NCBI GenBank assembly: GCA_019358945.1 | Contig: JAHHIE010000001.1 | Location: 310,001 to 374,000, forward strand | Source of the DNA: Stenomitos rutilans HA7619-LM2 | GTDB lineage: Bacteria; Cyanobacteriota; Cyanobacteriia; Leptolyngbyales; Leptolyngbyaceae | Length of the DNA stretch: 64,000 nucleotides | Direction: 5' to 3' | The notes under the pieces: model-generated | What the model was told of the DNA's origin: nothing | What the model saw: the letters and a program-made list of their open reading frames with translations, nothing else | Database searches by the model: none | Shown here: positions 17,987 through 27,297 of the stretch, one piece after another | Numbering within the stretch: the stretch's first letter is position 1 | Layout: the number at the start of each line of letters is the position of its first letter | Made by a program: the position numbers and the translations under genes

Positions 17987-20185
17987 GTGACTGTTGGTCA
18001 TGTCGTCAGCACAGTTGAATCTGATCCAGGTTATGGGCAACTAGTCGTTGCTCTATTTCGCCGAAGGCTTTGGCTGATCGGAATTTTTCTGGGCGTTCTA
18101 TCAACGGTTACGGTTTACACTCTGCTCAAAAAGCCGCTTTACCAAAGTTCGATGCAGCTCTTAGTAGAGCCTAACTATCAAAGCAAGAAAGACTCTGGAG
18201 CCGGAGCCGAAAATCAGTTCGCCGACAGCACCGTTGAAGTGGATTACTCAACGCAGCTCACTCAAATGCGAAGTTCTCAATTGTTGCAAAAAGCGGTGGC
18301 CTTACTACAGTCTGATTACCCCAAACTTGAGGCGGCAGAACTTCAAAAGGCGCTGATTTTAACTCAGGTTGAAGAAGACAAGGTGAAGACCAAAATTTTT
18401 CAGGTGGTCTACACCAGCGACGACCCGGAAAAAACGCAGAAAGTACTCAAAGCTGTCCAGCGCGTTTATCAGGACTACAACCGAGAGCAACAAAAGCTGC
18501 GGTTGACTCGCGGCTTAGCGTTTGTCGATGAGCAACTGCCGCTGGTAGAAAAGCAGGTCGATCGCGCTGAGAATGAGATGGAGCGGTTCCGCAAAAGCCA
18601 GAATTTGGTCGATCCGGAAGTGCAGTCGAAGGCGTTGATCGATGCACTGAGCGGTGTGCAAAAAGAGCAGCAAAGCAACCAGGCGCAAATGCGAGAAGTG
18701 CAGGGTCGCTATCAAACGCTGCAACAGGAACTCGCGCTGTCGCCTCAACAGGCACTGATCGCAGCCCGGTTGAGCCAATCATCTCGCTATCAGAGCCTAC
18801 TGAACGAAATTCAGAAAAGCGAGCTGGCGATCGCGCAACAACGTCTGCGCTTCAAGTCCGCCAGTCCCTATGTGCAACAGGCGATCGACCAGCGCCAACG
18901 CCAACGCGACCTCCTAGCAACCGAAGTACGGAGAGTTTTGGGCAGCAATGCTGCTCAGGTCAATACCACAGGTGAGTCTGGGCTGAGCGTCGGGCAGTTG
19001 AGCGCCACCGATCTCACCCTAGCGAGTGCCCTGGTCGATGCTCAAGTGAACCTGTCAGCGTTGCAGGGGCGTGCCCAAAGTCTGAGTGAAGCAGAGCGAT
19101 CGCTCCAGCAACAACTCCGACGCTTTCCCGGTCTGCTGGCAGAGTACGGTCGCCTTCAGCCCAAGGTGGAGATCGGACGCAACACCTTGCAGCAACTGCT
19201 AAAAGCCCGCCAGGATATTGCCCTCGAAATTGCGCGCGGTGGCTTTGACTGGCAAGTGGTAGAAGACCCTAAGCTTGGCAAACAAATTGGCCCTAACCTG
19301 AAGCAAAACATTTTGCTGGGAGCCGTTGCTGGCCTCATGCTGGGCAGTGTCGCCGCCTTCATTCGAGACACGATGGACGATGCCGTGCATACGCCGGATG
19401 ATCTCAAGCAGGTGGATGTGCCGCTGTTAGGCATGGTGCCAGCACTCCAGCATGAGGAGGGGCTGGCGGCGCTAGTGCCCTTCCGTGAGGCTGGTTTCCC
19501 TGAGCCATCTACGATGCAGGTCGTCCACTGGCAACCCTTTCGTGAATCCCTGGACTTGATCTATAAGAATATCCAGTTGTTACCCAGTGCGGCTGGCTTA
19601 CGTTCCCTGGTGGTCACTTCTGCTTTGGCAGGTGAAGGCAAATCGACGATCGCCCTTGGGTTAGCTATCAGCGCTGCTCGGTTGCATCAGCGTGTGTTGC
19701 TCATTGATGCCGATCTGCGTCGCCCTAGCTTGCATCAGCAGCTTGACCTGCCGAATGGCTATGGGCTTTCCACCTTGCTAACCCGGCAAACCTCTTTCCG
19801 GCAAAGCAGCGAAATGCAGCCATCGCATCGCTATACCGATCTTCCCCTGTCGATTCTCACGTCTGGGCCAGCGCCCACCGACCCTGCCCAACTTTTAAGT
19901 GCCGAGCGCATGGGCGATTTGATGCAGGCACTGGAGCAAGCCTATGACCTTATCATCATCGATGCGCCGCCAGTGCTGGGCATTGTCGATGCCATGCTGG
20001 TTGCGTCATTTTGCAGCAGCGTGGTCTTAGTTGGGCGGATTGGTCATGTCACCCGTGCCGAACTAACGCAAGCAACGGCACTTCTGAGCAAACTCAACGT
20101 GATTGGTGTCATTGCAAATGGCTCTGACCTGACGACCAATCACTACGTCTCCTACGAGCGAAAAGGACAATTAGCCCCCCTGTAG
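17987..20185 (+). CDS. Wzc-like polysaccharide co-polymerase / BY-kinase
   Basis: Inner-membrane chain-length regulator fused to a cytoplasmic tyrosine-kinase-type ATPase. An N-terminal Wzz domain with one membrane segment is followed by a long coiled-coil region, a second membrane segment (NILLGAVAGLMLGSVAAFI) and the ATPase with Walker A GEGKST, Walker A' LLIDADLRRP and Walker B LIIIDAPP. The C-terminal tail has only two tyrosines (HYVSYERK) instead of a tyrosine cluster. GTG at 17987 is chosen because AAGAGGGG lies about nine bases upstream; a TTG at 17951 adds 12 residues. Confidence 0.92.
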   Translation: MTVGHVVSTVESDPGYGQLVVALFRRRLWLIGIFLGVLSTVTVYTLLKKPLYQSSMQLLVEPNYQSKKDSGAGAENQFADSTVEVDYSTQLTQMRSSQLLQKAVALLQSDYPKLEAAELQKALILTQVEEDKVKTKIFQVVYTSDDPEKTQKVLKAVQRVYQDYNREQQKLRLTRGLAFVDEQLPLVEKQVDRAENEMERFRKSQNLVDPEVQSKALIDALSGVQKEQQSNQAQMREVQGRYQTLQQELALSPQQALIAARLSQSSRYQSLLNEIQKSELAIAQQRLRFKSASPYVQQAIDQRQRQRDLLATEVRRVLGSNAAQVNTTGESGLSVGQLSATDLTLASALVDAQVNLSALQGRAQSLSEAERSLQQQLRRFPGLLAEYGRLQPKVEIGRNTLQQLLKARQDIALEIARGGFDWQVVEDPKLGKQIGPNLKQNILLGAVAGLMLGSVAAFIRDTMDDAVHTPDDLKQVDVPLLGMVPALQHEEGLAALVPFREAGFPEPSTMQVVHWQPFRESLDLIYKNIQLLPSAAGLRSLVVTSALAGEGKSTIALGLAISAARLHQRVLLIDADLRRPSLHQQLDLPNGYGLSTLLTRQTSFRQSSEMQPSHRYTDLPLSILTSGPAPTDPAQLLSAERMGDLMQALEQAYDLIIIDAPPVLGIVDAMLVASFCSSVVLVGRIGHVTRAELTQATALLSKLNVIGVIANGSDLTTNHYVSYERKGQLAPL

Positions 20186-20197
20186 ATGGATCAAACG

Positions 20198-20244
20198 CTT
20201 ACCGCCTGGGTAACAACGGCACTTACCGCCTGGGTAACAACGGC
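20198..20244 (+). repeat. Tandem duplication of a 23-bp sequence
   Basis: The same 23 bases, beginning CTTACCGCC and ending ACAACGGC, occur at 20198-20220 and 20222-20244, one base apart. They lie between the stop of the Wzc-like gene and the start of the sugar transferase. Each copy contains a weak CCG...CGG dyad. The identity of the copies points to a recent duplication. Confidence 0.85.
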
Positions 20245-20282
20245 TTAGTCAAACGGCACTCTAACCCCCAAAAGTCCCCATT

Positions 20283-21197
20283 ATGTCTACCCTTTTCCTT
20301 TCCCAGCAGGCTACAAAAGGCAAAACTCACCGCGATCGCGCAGCCCATTACGCGCTCACATGGCGGCAGAAACAACTCTTACTCACGCTGACTCCTCAGC
20401 CGACGACTCCACCCCTGACCGCTTTGGATAGTGAACAACTCTTAGCAGAGTGCCTGGAGCGATCGCCTATTCACCTGGTAAAGCTTGCACCTGAGATCGG
20501 CGAGGCGTCCCTGGCGATGTGGGCCGATGCCTGCGCGAAAACCAACAAAGCTGCTTATCTGAGCGTACCCAGTACAGCTTCTCTGCCCAAAAAGCAAAGC
20601 CGCTTGAAATGGTGGCTGAAGCGCATCGTTGATTGGAGTGTAGCAGTGCTGCTCATGCTGGTCATCGGGCCTCTGATGCTGGGACTGAGCGGGCTGATGC
20701 TGCTACAATCTCCAGGGCCTATTTTCTTCAGTCAGTGGCGTGTGGGTGAACGCGGCAAGCTCTTTCGGATTCTCAAATTCCGCACGATGGTGACGGGTGC
20801 AGAGTTGTATCACCATCAGGTCATGGGGCATCAGGTCGGTCTACACAAGTGCGAAGATGATCCTCGCGTCACGCCGATCGGTCGTTGGATGCGGAAATAT
20901 AGCCTGGATGAGTTGCCACAGATCATTAATGTGCTGCGAGGCGAGATGAGCCTGGTCGGTCCGCGTCCCTGGGCACTGTATGATGCGGTGCGCCTCAGCC
21001 CGACTGTCCAACAACGCTTAAACGCCCTTCCTGGCATCACGGGCATCTGGCAAGTGACGGGTCGATCGCACCTGCGGGATCTGGATGCCGTGAATCGGGT
21101 TGATTTACGCTACCTCGGCGATTGGTCGCTTCGTCAAGACTTCAAAATCCTGCTGCTGACCGTGCCAAAAGTGCTTTCAGGGTTTGGTGCGTTCTAA
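20283..21197 (+). CDS. Polyprenyl-phosphate sugar-1-phosphate transferase (WbaP/WcaJ/HepC type)
   Basis: Initiates repeat-unit synthesis by moving a sugar-1-phosphate onto undecaprenyl phosphate. The first 100 residues are poorly conserved. A membrane helix (VAVLLMLVIGPLMLGLSGLM) precedes the catalytic bacterial sugar transferase domain, with SPGPIFFSQWRVGERGK, LKFRTM, KYSLDELPQIINVLRGEMS, LVGPRP and LPGITGIWQVTGRS. It stands immediately before a HepA-like exporter, as hepC and hepA do in Anabaena. Confidence 0.93.
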   Translation: MSTLFLSQQATKGKTHRDRAAHYALTWRQKQLLLTLTPQPTTPPLTALDSEQLLAECLERSPIHLVKLAPEIGEASLAMWADACAKTNKAAYLSVPSTASLPKKQSRLKWWLKRIVDWSVAVLLMLVIGPLMLGLSGLMLLQSPGPIFFSQWRVGERGKLFRILKFRTMVTGAELYHHQVMGHQVGLHKCEDDPRVTPIGRWMRKYSLDELPQIINVLRGEMSLVGPRPWALYDAVRLSPTVQQRLNALPGITGIWQVTGRSHLRDLDAVNRVDLRYLGDWSLRQDFKILLLTVPKVLSGFGAF

Positions 21198-21274
21198 ACT
21201 CAGGTGGACGCGCTTGCTGACGCTTCAGCTTCCATTGACAATGAAGGCAACGGCAACCACTTTACCGAGAATTC

Positions 21275-23185
21275 ATGCTGCTAAGACTTCCTGCGCCGAT
21301 CCAACGATCGCTCAAAAACACGCTGAAAGCCACGACATTCTGGCAAGAAAACCACACGATCCTGCGTGAGTTCAAGCATTTTCCGCTCGTAGCCACGATC
21401 GCGATCGGGTGCGCCATTGGGGCAGCTTCCTTTGAAGGGTTTAGCTTTGGCTTTCTGCTGGCATTCTTACAAAGTTTGGTCAGCCCCGATGCACCACCCT
21501 TTCAAACAGGTGCAGGCTGGTTTGATCAATGGATTCTAGGGGTTAATGAGTCATCGACCAATCGCCTTTATCGGGTTTCAGCACTGATTTTGGCGGCCAC
21601 CTGGATTCGTGCAGGTTTTAACTACTTAACGCAGGTTTATACCGAGTTGACCCAGCAAAAGCTGGTCGATCGCCTGCGGAAACAAATTTTTGAGCAACTG
21701 CAAGCCCTGAGCCTTGGCTATTTCTCGAAAACAAATGCGGGTGAGCTACTGAACACGCTTACCAGTGAAATCGGTCGGCTGCAAGCGGCTTTTGGCCTGC
21801 TGTCATTCATCATCACCCGTAGCCTGACGCTGAGCGTCTACGTGTTTCTGATGTTTCGGCTCTCCTGGCAACTCTCGATCGTGTCGCTGACGCTGTTCTT
21901 TTTGCTAGCAGTCGGCATCTCTCAACTCACTACATACATTCGGCAGGCCAGTGCAGGCGTGTCTACGGCAAACGGTCGCTTTACCGCGATCGCGATGGAG
22001 TTCATCAACGGCATTCGCACCGTCCAGGCCTTTGCAACCCAGGACTTTGAGCGGCGGCGCTTCTACGCAGCCAGTGGTGAGGTTGTAGAAGCCTCACTAC
22101 TGGCATCGAAACGCTATGCGCTCGTGAGGCCACTGGCAGAAGGATTAGCCACAACGGTACTGATTGGCATGATCATCCTGGCGCTGACCGTCTTTGTCAC
22201 AAACGGCATTATGCAAACGGCGTCGTTGCTGACGTTCTTGTTTATTCTGTTTCGCCTGGTGCCTGCGGTGCATGAAATTAATGGCAGTCGCGCGGCGATG
22301 AGCGGCTTTTGGGGATCGCTCAACAATATTCGAGAATTACTAGATACCCACAACAAGCCGTACCTGAAGAGTGGGCATCGTCCCTTTCCGGGCTTACAGC
22401 AGGCCATTACCTTCCGATCGGTTGACTTTGGCTACGATCCCGAACAGCTCGTCCTTACCAACGTCAACTTGACCATCAAGCAGGGTGAAATGACGGCCTT
22501 GGTTGGTGCATCTGGAGCAGGTAAAACAACGCTCGTGGATTTAATTCCCCGCTTCTATGACCCCACCAAAGGCAGCATTCTCATTGATGGCGTTGACCTG
22601 CGAGAGTTCCAGACTAACTCGCTGCGGCGGCGCTTTGCGATCGTCAGTCAAGACACCTTCATCTTTAACACCACGGTGCGCAACAACATCGCCTATGGCA
22701 GTGAAGATGCGACCGAAGCAGATATTATTGAAGTCGCCAGACTGGCAAATGCGCTGGAGTTCATTCAGGACATGCCAGAAGGGTTTGATACTCGCCTCGG
22801 CGATCGTGGGGTACGGCTCTCAGGTGGGCAGCGCCAGCGGATTGCGATCGCCCGTGCCATTCTCCGCGATCCAGAAATTTTGATTCTTGATGAAGCCACC
22901 AGCGCTCTGGATTCCATCTCCGAACGGCTCATTCAGGCATCGCTCGAAAAGCTGGCAGAAGGACGCACCGTGCTGGCGATCGCCCATCGTCTTTCCACCA
23001 TTATTCGAGCAGACAAAATTGTCGTCATGGAGCAGGGGCGCATCGTCGAAGAAGGGCCGTATCAAGCATTGCTAGAGCAGCGCGGCAAACTCTGGAACTA
23101 TCACCAGATGCAGTACGAAATGGGTGATCAAGCCCAAGCCAGCCCTTCTGCGATCGCGGCGACTACAACCCCTGAAGCGTTCTAA
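21275..23185 (+). CDS. HepA-like ABC exporter (membrane domain fused to ATPase)
   Basis: A 636-residue half-transporter. Six-helix type I exporter domain at about residues 35-340, then an ATPase with Walker A GASGAGKTT, signature LSGGQRQRIAIARA, Walker B ILILDEATSALD and the switch His in AIAHRLS. The closest function I can suggest is HepA of the heterocyst envelope polysaccharide island, based on the neighbouring sugar transferase and glycosyltransferases; MsbA-type lipid export is the alternative. No Wzx-type flippase is visible in the cluster, so this protein may translocate the lipid-linked glycan. Confidence 0.9.
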   Translation: MLLRLPAPIQRSLKNTLKATTFWQENHTILREFKHFPLVATIAIGCAIGAASFEGFSFGFLLAFLQSLVSPDAPPFQTGAGWFDQWILGVNESSTNRLYRVSALILAATWIRAGFNYLTQVYTELTQQKLVDRLRKQIFEQLQALSLGYFSKTNAGELLNTLTSEIGRLQAAFGLLSFIITRSLTLSVYVFLMFRLSWQLSIVSLTLFFLLAVGISQLTTYIRQASAGVSTANGRFTAIAMEFINGIRTVQAFATQDFERRRFYAASGEVVEASLLASKRYALVRPLAEGLATTVLIGMIILALTVFVTNGIMQTASLLTFLFILFRLVPAVHEINGSRAAMSGFWGSLNNIRELLDTHNKPYLKSGHRPFPGLQQAITFRSVDFGYDPEQLVLTNVNLTIKQGEMTALVGASGAGKTTLVDLIPRFYDPTKGSILIDGVDLREFQTNSLRRRFAIVSQDTFIFNTTVRNNIAYGSEDATEADIIEVARLANALEFIQDMPEGFDTRLGDRGVRLSGGQRQRIAIARAILRDPEILILDEATSALDSISERLIQASLEKLAEGRTVLAIAHRLSTIIRADKIVVMEQGRIVEEGPYQALLEQRGKLWNYHQMQYEMGDQAQASPSAIAATTTPEAF

Positions 23186-23250
23186 TTCAAACTCATTTTC
23201 ATACACCAGATTGTCCAAGCCTTGACGCATTACACCCCGCATCGTCTGCT

Positions 23251-24321
23251 ATGAAAGCGCTGTTTATGAACAACTACCCAATGGATCAGGCTTGGGAAAG
23301 CTGGCAAAACGGCGAGTATCCCGGACATCATCTTTGGGGCGCAACGCATCTTGCCAAGCATGGTATTGAAGTGGAAATCGTTCCCTATCAAACCTTGAAG
23401 CTCTTGAATAAAATTGGATGCAAACTAGGCTTAGGGGATCATCTCGACCAGCAGCTACGCGTTTTGTTTCATCGCGCTGATTTTGATGTGGTGTATTCTG
23501 CCTGCCAGACGACAACGTTTCTGCTGTCGGTACTGCGATCGCTCCGCCTCTTTCACAAACCGATTGTGGCTCTCATTCATCATCCCCTGAACCACACACT
23601 CAAAGAGACGCTTTTTCTCAAGGGGCACGATCGACTTCTGTGCCTGAGTCCAACCATTATGGAACCCTTCGCTCAAACCCCAAGAATTCACAAAAAAATG
23701 GACTTAATTGAATGGGGAGCCGATTTACCGTTCTATGATCAGATGCAACCGGAAGCGCTAGAACAAGAAACCGTTTTGAGCGCGAATCAAGCACCTTTTA
23801 TTGTTAGCGCTGGCAAAACCGAGCGCGATCACGACACATTAGTCAACGCGTTGCTTCATCTTGATTGCTCACTTCAAATTTACTGCTCTGCCCATACAGC
23901 CCCGACCTTCAAAAACTTACCCGATCGCATCACCATTCATGCCAGTCATTCAGCCCACAATGCCGTTTCTTACCAGGAAATCTTAGCTGCTTATCACCGC
24001 GCCTTTGCGATCGCCATTCCACTCACAAGCACCAACAATCTAGCGGGTTTGACCAGCCTGTTGGATGCAATGGCTGTTGGCAAACCCGTCATTATGACGC
24101 GCAACTCACACATTGAACTAGATATTGAAAAAGAAGGCATTGGCTTCTGGGTTGAACCAGGAGATGTTCAAGGTTGGCAACGGGCGATCGCCTATTTATT
24201 AGCAAACCCTGAAGAAGCTTCAGCGATAGGCGATCGTAGTCGCCATCTCTGCGCAACGAAATATAACCTGGATACCTTTACCAACACCCTCGCTAGAACA
24301 TTGAAAAGCGTCCTGGTCTAA
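23251..24321 (+). CDS. Glycosyltransferase, GT4-like
   Basis: A 356-residue GT-B fold protein, third in the HEP-like gene order. N-terminal MKALFMNNYPMDQAWESW is unusual; the C-terminal half has SAGKTERDHDTLVNAL and a donor-binding region NLAGLTSLLDAMAVGKPVIM, with the second glutamate of the EX7E motif replaced around ASLDAM. Followed closely by GT2 genes on the same strand. Donor and acceptor are unknown. Confidence 0.85.
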   Translation: MKALFMNNYPMDQAWESWQNGEYPGHHLWGATHLAKHGIEVEIVPYQTLKLLNKIGCKLGLGDHLDQQLRVLFHRADFDVVYSACQTTTFLLSVLRSLRLFHKPIVALIHHPLNHTLKETLFLKGHDRLLCLSPTIMEPFAQTPRIHKKMDLIEWGADLPFYDQMQPEALEQETVLSANQAPFIVSAGKTERDHDTLVNALLHLDCSLQIYCSAHTAPTFKNLPDRITIHASHSAHNAVSYQEILAAYHRAFAIAIPLTSTNNLAGLTSLLDAMAVGKPVIMTRNSHIELDIEKEGIGFWVEPGDVQGWQRAIAYLLANPEEASAIGDRSRHLCATKYNLDTFTNTLARTLKSVLV

Positions 24322-24326
24322 CCCTT

Positions 24327-24353
24327 AAAACTCAAAACTCAAAACTCAAAACT
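24327..24353 (+). repeat. CAAAACT heptamer array
   Basis: About four tandem CAAAACT units in the 69-base gap between two glycosyltransferase genes. Identical in unit to the array translated inside ileS and to the array at 48017-48049. Followed by a pyrimidine-rich run. Confidence 0.85.
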
Positions 24354-24390
24354 TTTCCCTCCCCTCCTAGCCCCTTTTGTAGGAGAGACT

Positions 24391-25344
24391 ATGCCCCCCA
24401 TTGATGCTCACTTAAACCAGGTTAAAGCGCTGTCTGACCACGCAGGTTCTCTTGCGTTTGCAGGAGCCGCCCCGTTGTCGATCACCATTCCTACCTACAA
24501 CCGCTGTGAGTCAGTCGTTGCGCTGGTGCAGCAATTGCTTCCCCAACTATCACCAGAAGACGAGCTTTTGGTTGTAGACGACGGTTCGCAGGATGGCACA
24601 ACGGACGCATTGCGTAACCTGAATGCTGTCAAACTGGTGCCCAACCCATCCAACTATGGCATGGTCAAAACCTGGAATCGTTGCCTGGAGGTTGCATCAC
24701 GGGATTGGATTTGTATCATTCACGATGACGATCGCGTGGCACCCACTGCACTTGCCACCATTCGACGCGCCTGCACCATCGTCGGTGAACCCGCACTGAT
24801 TGCCCACCGCTCCGTTGACTCGCACCTGGATCAAGCGTTTCGCTATCGCTTGGCGGCACCCGGAGCTTGGGCCGTGATGCATACTCCGACCACGCCATCT
24901 GGTGTAACGGTGCACCGTGCTGTTGTGGATGCGATCGGCGGCTTTGACAAACAATTTCCTTACTCTTGTGACCTGGAATATTTTGCGCGGATTTGCGCTC
25001 GTTATCCGTCGCTGGTGATCGAAAGTCCTGAGCTTTTGTATTACAACCAGCACGATCAAAACTATCAGTATAAAACCTGGCGACAGGCCGATTTTTGGCA
25101 GCAATTAGAAGCCATTGAACAAACCGTCCTCAAGTATGCAGGACTCAGTACCACAGGTGAAAATCACTTTCGCGATCGCATGTCTCATTACGCACAACAC
25201 ATGCTGCAAAATGCGGCGCAAGCAGACGATCAAACCCTGCTCCGACATATCGGTTGGATGCTGTGGAAACAGCCCTATTTAGGTCGTCGAGTCCGTCTTA
25301 CTGCGGGTATCGCGGCACTCTTCAATTCGTATGTAAAACTCTAA
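24391..25344 (+). CDS. Glycosyltransferase family 2
   Basis: A GT-A fold enzyme of 317 residues. The N-terminal nucleotide-binding strand ITIPTYNRCESV, LLVVDDGSQDGTTD and the metal-binding IIHDDDR (DXD) are all visible. The third conserved region GGFDKQFPYSCDLEYFARI carries the putative catalytic acid. No membrane segment. Soluble cytoplasmic enzyme adding one sugar to the lipid-linked repeat, by inference from context. Confidence 0.92.
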   Translation: MPPIDAHLNQVKALSDHAGSLAFAGAAPLSITIPTYNRCESVVALVQQLLPQLSPEDELLVVDDGSQDGTTDALRNLNAVKLVPNPSNYGMVKTWNRCLEVASRDWICIIHDDDRVAPTALATIRRACTIVGEPALIAHRSVDSHLDQAFRYRLAAPGAWAVMHTPTTPSGVTVHRAVVDAIGGFDKQFPYSCDLEYFARICARYPSLVIESPELLYYNQHDQNYQYKTWRQADFWQQLEAIEQTVLKYAGLSTTGENHFRDRMSHYAQHMLQNAAQADDQTLLRHIGWMLWKQPYLGRRVRLTAGIAALFNSYVKL

Positions 25345-25371
25345 TGTTTCTGACCCTAATATTCCTGAACC

Positions 25372-26202
25372 ATGCTCAGCATTATTACCCCGGTTTATAA
25401 CAGTGAACGCTTTATTGCCGACTGTATTGAAGGCGTGATCGCGCAGCGCTGCTCTAACCTTGAACACATTATTGTGGATGGTGGCTCCACCGATCGCACC
25501 GTAGACATCATTCAACACTATGTCGATCGCTACCCTCATCTTCGTTGGCGTTCAGAACCTGATCAAGGACAATCGGATGCGATGAATAAGGGCATCGTCA
25601 TGGCGAAAGGCACGGTTATGGGCGTGCTGAATGTCGATGATAGCTACGAGCCTGATGTCTTGAATCAGATTGGCGATCGCTTCAAAACTCTGCCGGAACC
25701 AACGCTTTTGGTGGGAAACTGCAATATTTGGGATGATGCGGGCAATCTCCTTGAAGTCAATAAGCCAAGTAAACTCCAATTATTTGATTTAGTCACCGGG
25801 CTAAATGTTAATCCCTATCCCTGTAATCCTGCCGCTTACTTTTATCACACCTCACTCCATCAAAAAATTGGCTTTTATAACCTGAATGATCACTACTCTA
25901 TGGACTTAGAGTTTTTGCTCAGAGCCGTGCAAGTGGCAGACGTTGTTTATGTTGATCAAGTCTGGGGCAATTATCGCCGTCTGGAAGGCACGAAAACCGT
26001 AAACGACATGAAAAATGGACAGACAAGCCAGCGAGTCATGCAGTTATTAAAACAGTACCGCAACGATCTATCCACATTACAGCGATGGCAGCTAACCCTG
26101 TACGATCGCTGGGCAACCATCGCCTATTTTCTCAAAAAACCTCAAGCATTCCCCCAGGCTGTGAAAGCAAAACTGTTCAAAGCCTCACCAAATTTAAGCT
26201 AA
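25372..26202 (+). CDS. Glycosyltransferase family 2 (WcaA-like)
   Basis: A 276-residue GT-A enzyme. MLSIITPVYNSERFI, IIVDGGSTDRTVDII, the SEPDQGQSDAMNKGI block and the metal-binding LNVDDSY region place it in the WcaA-like group that uses SDAMNKG. HYSMDLEFLLR supplies the catalytic acid region. It starts 27 bases after the previous stop, so it is probably in the same operon. Confidence 0.93.
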   Translation: MLSIITPVYNSERFIADCIEGVIAQRCSNLEHIIVDGGSTDRTVDIIQHYVDRYPHLRWRSEPDQGQSDAMNKGIVMAKGTVMGVLNVDDSYEPDVLNQIGDRFKTLPEPTLLVGNCNIWDDAGNLLEVNKPSKLQLFDLVTGLNVNPYPCNPAAYFYHTSLHQKIGFYNLNDHYSMDLEFLLRAVQVADVVYVDQVWGNYRRLEGTKTVNDMKNGQTSQRVMQLLKQYRNDLSTLQRWQLTLYDRWATIAYFLKKPQAFPQAVKAKLFKASPNLS

Positions 26203-26361
26203 TTTTATTTTTGAAATCTTTTTAAAGCATGAGCATTCAATCACACCAATTAGCACTAAAAAAAGCGCAAAAGACCTTCTCTGCGCCTCCGCGCCTCTGC
26301 GGCCGAGCAAGCGCTAGACAACTGATTTAACCCGATCCTAGGCAAGTTTTTGAGAGGCTGT

Positions 26362-27297
26362 ATGCAGTTGAACTCTATGCATTTGAAAATAAGCGTTTTA
26401 ATTCGGACGAAAAACGAAGCGAAGGATATTACCAAAACACTTGCCCTGGTGATGGATCAATCGCTGCCGCCCGATGAAATCATCGTGGTTGATTCTGGCT
26501 CGACGGATGGGACGGTAGCGCTGGTTCAGCAGCACAGCCATGTCCGGTTACTCACCATGCGTCCTGAAGACTTCACCTTTGGACGATCGCTCAACCTCGG
26601 CTGTGCTGCAACAGACGCAGACATTATCGTCATGCTGAGTGCCCATGCGTTTCCCTACGATCGCAATTGGTTGAAACATCTGGTACAACCCTTTGAAGAC
26701 CCTTACGTAGCAGGGGTGTATGGTAAGCAAGTTCCTCATGTGGATGCCGATCCTCCGGTTGAGCGGGATTACCGCAGCTTCTATAATGATCAACCTCGTA
26801 TGCAGACCAATCCAAACGATGGTGGCGATCGTGCGTTTTCTAACGCCAATGCCGCCATTCGTCGCCAGTGGTGGGAAAAACGTCCGTTTGATGAAACGCT
26901 CTCTGGCTGTGAAGATGTGGCCTGGGCCTGGGCAGTGCTCTCGCTGGGCACCAAAATTGCTTATGCCCCAGAAGCAGCGGTCTACCATTCACACAACGAG
27001 CAATTACGTCAGGTTTACAAGCGCACCTGTCGAGAAACGCTCGCACTGCATGCTCTCTATGGTCACGAAATGGGGTTGCGCGATGCCTGGAAAACCTGGC
27101 GTAAAGCCGTATCAGCAGATTGGCAATTCATTCTACATGAGAAGAAAAGCCGCCAATGGCTACTGAGATCGCCGCTGTACCGTTTGTTCTGGACGTATGG
27201 CTATCTGAGACCCAGCCTGCCAGTCGCCTTGTGGAAACCCATGCACAAATGGTGGGCACGGAAACAAGCCGCCCCCAATGAGGCTGGCAGCGTATGA
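26362..27297 (+). CDS. Glycosyltransferase family 2 (rhamnosyltransferase-like)
   Basis: About 311 residues from ATG 26362, which has GAGAGG just upstream; an in-frame TTG at 26350 is less likely. ISVLIRTKNEAKDI, IIVVDSGSTDGTV and VMLSAHAFP correspond to the donor and metal sites, with the usual DXD replaced by SAHAFP as in several rhamnosyltransferase-like members. CEDVAWAWAV is the catalytic acid region. Its stop overlaps the next start as ATGA at 27294-27297, showing translational coupling. Confidence 0.92.
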   Translation: MQLNSMHLKISVLIRTKNEAKDITKTLALVMDQSLPPDEIIVVDSGSTDGTVALVQQHSHVRLLTMRPEDFTFGRSLNLGCAATDADIIVMLSAHAFPYDRNWLKHLVQPFEDPYVAGVYGKQVPHVDADPPVERDYRSFYNDQPRMQTNPNDGGDRAFSNANAAIRRQWWEKRPFDETLSGCEDVAWAWAVLSLGTKIAYAPEAAVYHSHNEQLRQVYKRTCRETLALHALYGHEMGLRDAWKTWRKAVSADWQFILHEKKSRQWLLRSPLYRLFWTYGYLRPSLPVALWKPMHKWWARKQAAPNEAGSV

